Shown here: positions 58,983 to 64,000 of the stretch, piece after piece
Numbering within the stretch: the first letter of the stretch is position 1
How the letters are laid out: each line of letters opens with the position of its first letter
Source of the DNA: Paraclostridium tenue
Lineage (GTDB): Bacteria; Bacillota; Clostridia; Peptostreptococcales; Peptostreptococcaceae
NCBI RefSeq assembly: GCF_015668515.1
Contig: NZ_JADPFO010000005.1
Span: forward strand, 53,284-117,283
DNA: 64,000 nucleotides
Direction of reading: 5' to 3'
The notes under the pieces: generated by a model
What the model saw: the letters and a program-made list of their open reading frames with translations, nothing else
Databases searched by the model: none
Told to the model about the DNA's origin: nothing
Position numbers and translations under genes: made by a program

Positions 58983-60086
58983 TTATAATGTATTAGCTAT
59001 AGCTAGTTCTTTACCATAAACTTTAGCTTCTTCTTCATTTGATAAAACTCTAAGCCCCCCTTGAGCTAAAGCTATCATTTCATCTTCGCCAGGGTAAACC
59101 TTTACCTCAGCCACAAATTTAACCTTATCTATTATCATATTTGTAAACATCTTTGAATATGATATACCACCTGTTAATAAAACTGCATCTACTTCCCCAT
59201 TTAAAACAGTTGCACAAGCCCCTATTTCTTTAGCAACTTGGTAAGCCATTGCTTCATATACTAATTTAGCCTTTTCATCTCCAGCTTCTATCATAGCTTC
59301 AACTTCTCTACCGTCATTAGTATTTAAATATGCTATTAACCCACCATTACCCTTTATCTTTTTCTTTATATCATCATGAGAGTATTTTCCAGCAAAACAC
59401 ATCTTTACTAAATCTCCAACAGGAAGCCCCCCACTTCTCTCAGGTGAGAATGGACCTTCTCCATCTAGAGCATTTGCAACATCAATTACAGAGCCTTTTA
59501 AATGTGCTCCAACTGATATTCCTCCACCCATATGTGCTACTATAAAATTACAGTCCTCATACTTTTTATTTAAATCTTTGGCAGCTCTTCTTGCTGTAGC
59601 TTTTTGATTTAAAGCATGGAATATACTCTTTCTAGTAATCTCAGGTATACCTGAAATTCTAGCTACATCATTTAACTCATCTACGACAACTGGGTCTACT
59701 ATATATGAAGGTATGCCTACACTATCTCCTATTTCTTTTGCTATTAATCCACCTAAATTAGATGCATGTTCTCCTAAAACTCCTACTTTTAAGTCCTCTA
59801 CCATTTCCTCATCTACACTATATGTACCACCTGTTATAGGCTTTAAAAGTCCTCCCCTACCTACTACAGCGTCTAAATCTGATACTTTTATTCCACCTTC
59901 TTTTAAGGCATCCTCTATTACTTGTTTTCTGAATTCGAATTGATCTGATATTCTTTCATATTTGTTTATTTCTTCTGAAGTGTGTCTTAATGTTTTCTCA
60001 AATAATAATTCTTCATTATCAAAAACAGCTATTTTAGTTGATGTTGATCCTGGATTGATTGTTAAGATTTTAAATTTTTTCTCCAT
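58983..60086 (-). CDS. buk: Butyrate kinase
   Basis: Buk makes ATP from butyryl phosphate (or branched acyl phosphates) and ADP. The 367-residue ASKHA-fold protein starts [19 protein letters not shown], and includes [55 protein letters not shown] and the late [13 protein letters not shown]. Located 22 bases after ptb, with the vor genes downstream, which suggests use for isobutyrate, isovalerate or 2-methylbutyrate formation as well as butyrate. Confidence 0.96.
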   Translation of the reverse strand: MEKKFKILTINPGSTSTKIAVFDNEELLFEKTLRHTSEEINKYERISDQFEFRKQVIEDALKEGGIKVSDLDAVVGRGGLLKPITGGTYSVDEEMVEDLKVGVLGEHASNLGGLIAKEIGDSVGIPSYIVDPVVVDELNDVARISGIPEITRKSIFHALNQKATARRAAKDLNKKYEDCNFIVAHMGGGISVGAHLKGSVIDVANALDGEGPFSPERSGGLPVGDLVKMCFAGKYSHDDIKKKIKGNGGLIAYLNTNDGREVEAMIEAGDEKAKLVYEAMAYQVAKEIGACATVLNGEVDAVLLTGGISYSKMFTNMIIDKVKFVAEVKVYPGEDEMIALAQGGLRVLSNEEEAKVYGKELAIANTL

Positions 60087-60108
60087 ATTAAGCCCCCTGT
60101 ATATTTAT

Positions 60109-61011
60109 TTAACCTTTTGCAGCCATTAAAACCCCTAACGCTATGGAATTTAGCTTAGTTTCCTCACTATCCGCTCTAGAAGTTAATATTATTGGTGCTT
60201 TAGCTCCAACTATGATACCAGCATTTTTACTTTCAGAGAAAAATACTAATGATTTATATAGTATATTTCCAGCTTCTATATCTGGAGCTAAAAGTATATC
60301 TGCTTTACCTGCAATTGGATTATCTATTCCCTTATGTTTAGCCGCTTCTTCTGATACCGCATTATCTAAAGCAAAAGGACCTCCTACTATACATCCTTTT
60401 ATTTCCCCATTTTTGCACATATCCTCTAAATTTTTAGCATCTACTGTATCTGGCATCTTAGGATTTACTTTTTCCTTTGCACAAACTACTGCTACTTTAG
60501 GAATTTCTATATCTAAAGCATTAGTTACAACACATGCATTTTCTATAATTTGTTTCTTTGATTTTAAATCTGGTGCTAAATTCATAGCAGCATCAGTTAT
60601 AAAGAAAAGTCTATCATATCCTTTAACATCAAATACTGCAACATGACTTAGTATATTCCCAGTTCTTAATCCCACTTCTTTATCTAAAACTGCTTTTAAA
60701 ATTATTGATGTATCTACTAAACCTTTCATTACCATATCTGCTTTACCTTCAGATACTAAACTTACTGCTTTTAAAGATGCTTTAGCCAAGTCTTTTTCTT
60801 CTATTAATTCATATTCACTCAAATCTATATTTAATTCATTTGCTATACTTTTTGTTTTTTCTATATCTCCTACTAAGATAGCCTTAGCTATACCCTCTCT
60901 TTTTGCTATATCGACAGCCATTAAAACTTCCTTGTCTTGCGAACAAGCTACTGATATAGTTTTAGGACCCCTTTCCTTAGCATATTTAATTACATCATTA
61001 AAACTTCTCAA
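60109..61011 (-). CDS. ptb: Phosphate butyryltransferase
   Basis: Ptb converts butyryl-CoA or branched acyl-CoA to the acyl phosphate, which Buk uses. The 300 residues belong to the PTA_PTB family (YAKERGPKTISVACSQDKEVLMAVDIA; VMKGLVDTSIILKAVLDKE; FFITDAAMNLAPDL; CIVGGPFALDNAVSEEAAKHKGI). The start is TTG 61011, with GGGGTGAAG upstream and no in-frame ATG nearby. It heads the ptb-buk-ATPase-vorDBAC operon. Confidence 0.95.
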   Translation of the reverse strand: MRSFNDVIKYAKERGPKTISVACSQDKEVLMAVDIAKREGIAKAILVGDIEKTKSIANELNIDLSEYELIEEKDLAKASLKAVSLVSEGKADMVMKGLVDTSIILKAVLDKEVGLRTGNILSHVAVFDVKGYDRLFFITDAAMNLAPDLKSKKQIIENACVVTNALDIEIPKVAVVCAKEKVNPKMPDTVDAKNLEDMCKNGEIKGCIVGGPFALDNAVSEEAAKHKGIDNPIAGKADILLAPDIEAGNILYKSLVFFSESKNAGIIVGAKAPIILTSRADSEETKLNSIALGVLMAAKG

Positions 61012-61083
61012 TACTTCACCCCATTTTATATATAAAGTTTTATGAAATTGTTTTCCTCTACATTTTTATCATATATCTAAAAT

Positions 61084-61137
61084 AAAAAAGATGCAACAAT
61101 AATTATTTATTTAACTTAGTAATTTTTGTTGCATCCT
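61084..61137 (-). terminator. Terminator after cdaR
   Basis: GATGCAACAA pairs with TTGTTGCATC around an AT-rich loop, followed by TTTTTTATTTT on the minus strand. It separates cdaR from ptb. Confidence 0.88.
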
Positions 61138-61148
61138 GTTATATTAAT

Positions 61149-62339
61149 TTATATCTCTACTATTTGAGGGTCTATCTTTACTTCTTTAAAATTATATTTA
61201 CTTTTATATTTTATAATATACTTCCCTTCACCTTTCGACCTATCAGTCATATCTATATAAAGTTGTATATCATCTTTACTTAAATTGCTAATTTCATCTG
61301 AATGTACAATAGTAACTTTTATGTCGTCAGGAACTTTACTTAAATCTACTTTTGTGTCTATGTCACTTTCTTTATCAAGAATATCTATATTTGATTTTGG
61401 TATAATAAATTCACTTGTTATACTTTTATCTATATCTATCTTAACACTTGAAATATTATCATTTACTCTAATTCCATTTGGAATATCAAGTCCAACATCA
61501 ACACTATTTGCATCTTTTAAATCTTCTATTTTGACAGGTTTAGTACTTATACTATTTATTTTATCTAGTGATTCTTTTTTTCCTTCTATAGTAATTTCAT
61601 TTGGAGATATCTTATAATCTTTTATATTATTGTCTCCTTCACTACTTCCTTCTAACTTTAATTTCACAGGAACTACTTTTTGTTGCAAGAACTTAACTGT
61701 AGCAACTACAAAATCATCTTCTAATTTTACATCTTCTACTTCATTACCAGATTTGTCTACAGGTACTAATTTAACCTTTGTAGAAAAGTCTTTTTCTTTG
61801 TTATCTACATCTACAGTTGCCTTTATGCTAGTTACTTTATTAACAACACTTCTAGGTCCAGTAACATTTGCTGTTTTTTTATTAATTTCTATATTATCAA
61901 TGTTTATATTTGATTTTCCTTTTGTACTTACTTCTATACTTCTTTTTTCATCTACAACTTTTTCTAAATCCACAGTTATAACACTAGGTTTTATATCATA
62001 CTTGTTAACACGTTCTGGTAGATTAGCTTGTAGATATATAGCATTTTTTCCTTCCTTGGGATCATCTAATCTTCCATATATATATATATTATCTCTGTTT
62101 ATAGTCCTAAGGCTAGACAAGTTTGCTTTTATTGATATATCAGCTAATAATTCTTCTTTTGGATATATAGCTAATCCTCTATCTTCTAACATACTCATGT
62201 TTGTTATGGTTATAGGTATATTATTAAAAGTTCTTAATTCAACAGGATCTTCTACTGTCATAACGTATAACCATAAAACTAATGCACTTAGCAATGAGAT
62301 TAACTTTATTTTAGTATTGTTCTTTAAATTTTTTATCAT
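61149..62339 (-). CDS. cdaR: YbbR-domain regulator CdaR
   Basis: CdaR is the membrane-anchored partner that modulates the diadenylate cyclase CdaA. The 396 residues consist of a single N-terminal membrane helix (IKLISLLSALVLWLYVMTVEDP, about 11-32) and several YbbR repeats outside the cell (repeat starts visible near IPITITNMS, RSIEVSTKGK, VPVKLKLEGS). The start overlaps the end of cdaA by 4 bases (ATGA), a sign of coupled translation. Confidence 0.94.
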   Translation of the reverse strand: MIKNLKNNTKIKLISLLSALVLWLYVMTVEDPVELRTFNNIPITITNMSMLEDRGLAIYPKEELLADISIKANLSSLRTINRDNIYIYGRLDDPKEGKNAIYLQANLPERVNKYDIKPSVITVDLEKVVDEKRSIEVSTKGKSNINIDNIEINKKTANVTGPRSVVNKVTSIKATVDVDNKEKDFSTKVKLVPVDKSGNEVEDVKLEDDFVVATVKFLQQKVVPVKLKLEGSSEGDNNIKDYKISPNEITIEGKKESLDKINSISTKPVKIEDLKDANSVDVGLDIPNGIRVNDNISSVKIDIDKSITSEFIIPKSNIDILDKESDIDTKVDLSKVPDDIKVTIVHSDEISNLSKDDIQLYIDMTDRSKGEGKYIIKYKSKYNFKEVKIDPQIVEI

Positions 62340-63184
62340 CTAAATATACCACCTTTAAAAAAGCCTTTTTCTTGATTCTGATTACTAGATTTCAAATTGC
62401 TTCGTAATATATTAGTTAATCTTTCTTTAGTCATATTTCTATATAACTTTCCTGATTTAGCTATAGATACAGCTCCTGTTTCTTCCGATACGATTAGTGA
62501 TAAGCAATCAGAAATTTCACTTACACCTATAGCAGCTCTATGTCTTGTACCTAAATCTTTACTTAAATCTTTACTCTCTGTAAGAGGTAAAAAGCATGCT
62601 GCAGCTTTAACCTTACCATCTCTAATTACAACTGCTCCATCATGCAATGGAGTATTTGGGATAAATATATTTATTAATAATTGCCTTGAAATATCTCCAT
62701 CAATTATAGTTCCAGTATTTATGACTTCACCTATTTTAGTATCTCTCTCCATTATTATAAGAGCTCCTATTTTTTGTCTTGATAAAGAATATAAACACTC
62801 TACTATCTCTTCTATATCTTTATTTAGCATATCTTCTGTTAAGCTATAATTATTTTTACCTAAAAAGTTAAATTTAGTTCTACCTATATATTCAAGACCT
62901 GATCTAAGCTCTGGTTGGAATATTATAAGTACAGCAATTAATCCTACAGTTAAAGTATTTTCTAACATCCAATATAATGTATGTAAATTAAATATTTCAC
63001 TAAGCTTTGTAGCTATTAATAAAAATAGCATACCTTTTAAAACTTGTTCTGCTCTTGTATCTTTTATAAAGGTATATACTTTATAAAAGATATATGTAAC
63101 TATGATTATATCAACTAAATCTGGTATGCTTACATTCTTAGCCAAACTAATAAAACCCTGCCAAAAAGAATCTATATTAAACAC
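62336..63184 (-). CDS. cdaA: Diadenylate cyclase CdaA (c-di-AMP synthase)
   Basis: CdaA makes cyclic di-AMP, an essential signal for potassium and wall homeostasis in Firmicutes. The 282-residue protein has three membrane helices (about 15-85) and the DAC domain with the catalytic DGA at 182-184 (TPLHDGAVVIRDG) and RHR at 214-216 (LGTRHRAAIGVSE). It lies at the right end of the protein-coding part, next to the tRNA-5S group, with cdaR right after it. Confidence 0.97.
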   Translation of the reverse strand: MFNIDSFWQGFISLAKNVSIPDLVDIIIVTYIFYKVYTFIKDTRAEQVLKGMLFLLIATKLSEIFNLHTLYWMLENTLTVGLIAVLIIFQPELRSGLEYIGRTKFNFLGKNNYSLTEDMLNKDIEEIVECLYSLSRQKIGALIIMERDTKIGEVINTGTIIDGDISRQLLINIFIPNTPLHDGAVVIRDGKVKAAACFLPLTESKDLSKDLGTRHRAAIGVSEISDCLSLIVSEETGAVSIAKSGKLYRNMTKERLTNILRSNLKSSNQNQEKGFFKGGIFR

Positions 63185-63287
63185 AGTTTTGTCCTCCTGT
63201 TTATAATACTCAAATCGTTTACAATATGTATTATACTATATTAATCCAGCTATATTCAATTTATAATATATAAAATAATTTTATAAT

Positions 63288-63320
63288 AAAAAAAGAGTTT
63301 CACTAATGTGAAACTCCTTT
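63288..63320 (-). terminator. Terminator of the rRNA-tRNA operon
   Basis: GGAGTTTCAC pairs with GTGAAACTC, followed by TTTTTTT on the minus strand, just past the tRNA-Arg gene. It ends the 23S-5S-tRNA transcript. Confidence 0.95.
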
Positions 63321-63327
63321 AAATGAT

Positions 63328-63404
<77 letters not shown>

Positions 63405-63416
63405 ACGATATTTTTG

Positions 63417-63491
63417 TGGAGCGGGAAACGAGATTCGAACTCGCGACTTCAACCTTGGCAAGGTTGCGCTCTACCACTGAACTATTCCCGC
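63417..63491 (-). tRNA. tRNA-Gly (anticodon GCC)
   Basis: Acceptor GCGGGAA pairs with TTCCCGC; anticodon loop TTGCCAA gives GCC; T arm AGTTCGAAT and encoded CCA present. Confidence 0.97.
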
Positions 63492-63500
63492 ATATTAATT

Positions 63501-63577
63501 TGGCGACCTGGAAGGGACTCGAACCCTCGACCTCCAGCGTGACAGGCTGGCATTCTAACCAGCTGAACTACCAGGCC
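63501..63577 (-). tRNA. tRNA-Asp (anticodon GTC)
   Basis: Acceptor GGCCTGG pairs with CCAGGTC (one G-U); anticodon loop CTGTCAC gives GTC; T arm GGTTCGAGT and encoded CCA present. Confidence 0.97.
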
Positions 63578-63582
63578 GCAAT

Positions 63583-63658
63583 TGGTGGGATTAACAGGGC
63601 TCGAACCTGTGACCCCCTGCTTGTAAGGCAGGTGCTCTCCCAGCTGAGCTATAATCCC
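63583..63658 (-). tRNA. tRNA-Val (anticodon TAC)
   Basis: Acceptor GGGATTA pairs with TAATCCC; anticodon loop CTTACAA gives TAC; T arm GGTTCGAGC and encoded CCA present. Confidence 0.97.
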
Positions 63659-63666
63659 ACATTTAA

Positions 63667-63741
63667 TGGTGACCCATAGGGGAATCGAACCCCTGTTACC
63701 GCCGTGAAAGGGCGGTGTCTTGACCGCTTGACCAATGGGCC
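63667..63741 (-). tRNA. tRNA-Glu (anticodon TTC)
   Basis: Acceptor GGCCCAT pairs with ATGGGTC; anticodon loop CTTTCAC gives TTC; T arm GGTTCGATT and encoded CCA present. Confidence 0.97.
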
Positions 63742-63746
63742 TTGTT

Positions 63747-63862
<116 letters not shown>

Positions 63863-63911
63863 ATCAGAGTTAGTACTCTAAAAACTACATATCATCTATC
63901 TGATTAAATAA

Positions 63912-64000
63912 TCTTGGTCAAGTCCTCGATCTATTAGTATCAATAAGCTACATACATTACTGTACTTCCACCTTTGACCTATCAACCAGGTAGTCTTCCT
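63912..64000 (-). rRNA. rrl: 23S ribosomal RNA, 3' end only (runs off the window)
   Basis: The last 89 bases of 23S rRNA: AGGAAGACTACCTGGTTGATAGGTCAAAGG, then TGATACTAATAGATCGAGGACTTGACCAAG at the 3' end, as in Firmicute 23S. The operon is read right to left: 23S, 5S, then Glu, Val, Asp, Gly and Arg tRNAs. The exact 3' end is approximate. Confidence 0.95.

Noticed and set aside
61012..61083. Sigma-54 promoter for ptb-buk-vor
   Set aside because: No TGGCAC-N5-TTGC motif within the intergenic region.

Overview
The window is a low-GC Firmicute chromosome segment, almost certainly from a spore-forming member of the Peptostreptococcaceae (Clostridioides / Paraclostridium / Romboutsia relatives). 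This is inferred from the AT-rich sequence and strong A/G-rich ribosome binding sites, the sporulation genes spoIIID, spoIIQ, spoIID and a yyaC-type gene, clostridial amino-acid fermentation genes (a 2-oxoacid:ferredoxin oxidoreductase with ptb/buk, NAD-type glutamate dehydrogenase, 2[4Fe-4S] ferredoxin, Rex), and a gene order that resembles the early part of the C. difficile chromosome as I remember it. Most genes are on the minus strand and read away from the rRNA operon at the right edge. I see no prophage, insertion sequence, CRISPR array or plasmid-type gene: this is core chromosome whose interest lies in RNA-level control and recoding.

Layout. 1-3.9 kb: purine block (NCS2 permease fragment, guaA, guaB) under a guanine riboswitch. 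3.9-5.9 kb: larC (two frames joined by a predicted -1 frameshift) and larB, nickel-pincer cofactor genes. 5.95-6.14 kb: an unassigned structured element. 6.2-8.2 kb: groEL-groES with promoter and CIRCE. 8.3-14.2 kb: cardiolipin synthase, OGG-type glycosylase, two deoxynucleoside kinases, a YeiH-type transporter with its divergent LysR regulator. 14.2-18.6 kb: pyrB-C-K-D-E with a PyrR-binding hairpin touching the pyrB Shine-Dalgarno sequence. 18.7-24 kb: secreted SH3/NlpC hydrolase, glutamate dehydrogenase, a P-loop protein, a decayed oxidoreductase remnant, ferredoxin and rex. 24-32.2 kb: ABC-F ATPase, MATE exporter, tsaE-tsaB-rimI-tsaD, a GNAT protein, ribU with FMN riboswitch. 32.3-45.3 kb: amidohydrolase, tex, prfB (+1 frameshift), secA, hpf, a raiA-type noncoding RNA, comF, recD2, metK with SAM-I riboswitch. 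45.4-55.4 kb: yyaC-like gene, fabZ, mbl, spoIIID, spoIIQ, spoIID, murA, a YwmB-like gene, glmS with its ribozyme, glmM. 55.6-61 kb: ptb-buk-ATPase-vorDBAC. 61-64 kb: cdaR, cdaA, five tRNAs, 5S rRNA and the 3' end of 23S rRNA.

How it works together. Nucleotide supply is controlled on RNA at two points (guanine riboswitch for guaBA; PyrR loop for pyr). Cell-wall precursor supply (glmS, glmM, murA) lies near c-di-AMP synthesis (cdaA/cdaR) and sporulation wall-remodelling genes (spoIID, spoIIQ). Branched-chain 2-oxoacids would be oxidised by Vor to acyl-CoA plus reduced ferredoxin and converted by Ptb and Buk to acids plus ATP. Rex, ferredoxin and glutamate dehydrogenase belong to the same redox economy.

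No entirely new protein system is evident. The best candidates for something undescribed are the groEL-larB structured element, the P-loop ATPase inside the ptb-buk-vor operon, the apparently non-canonical comF start, and the PyrR loop placed to act on translation. Everything here was read by eye; no database or folding program was run.
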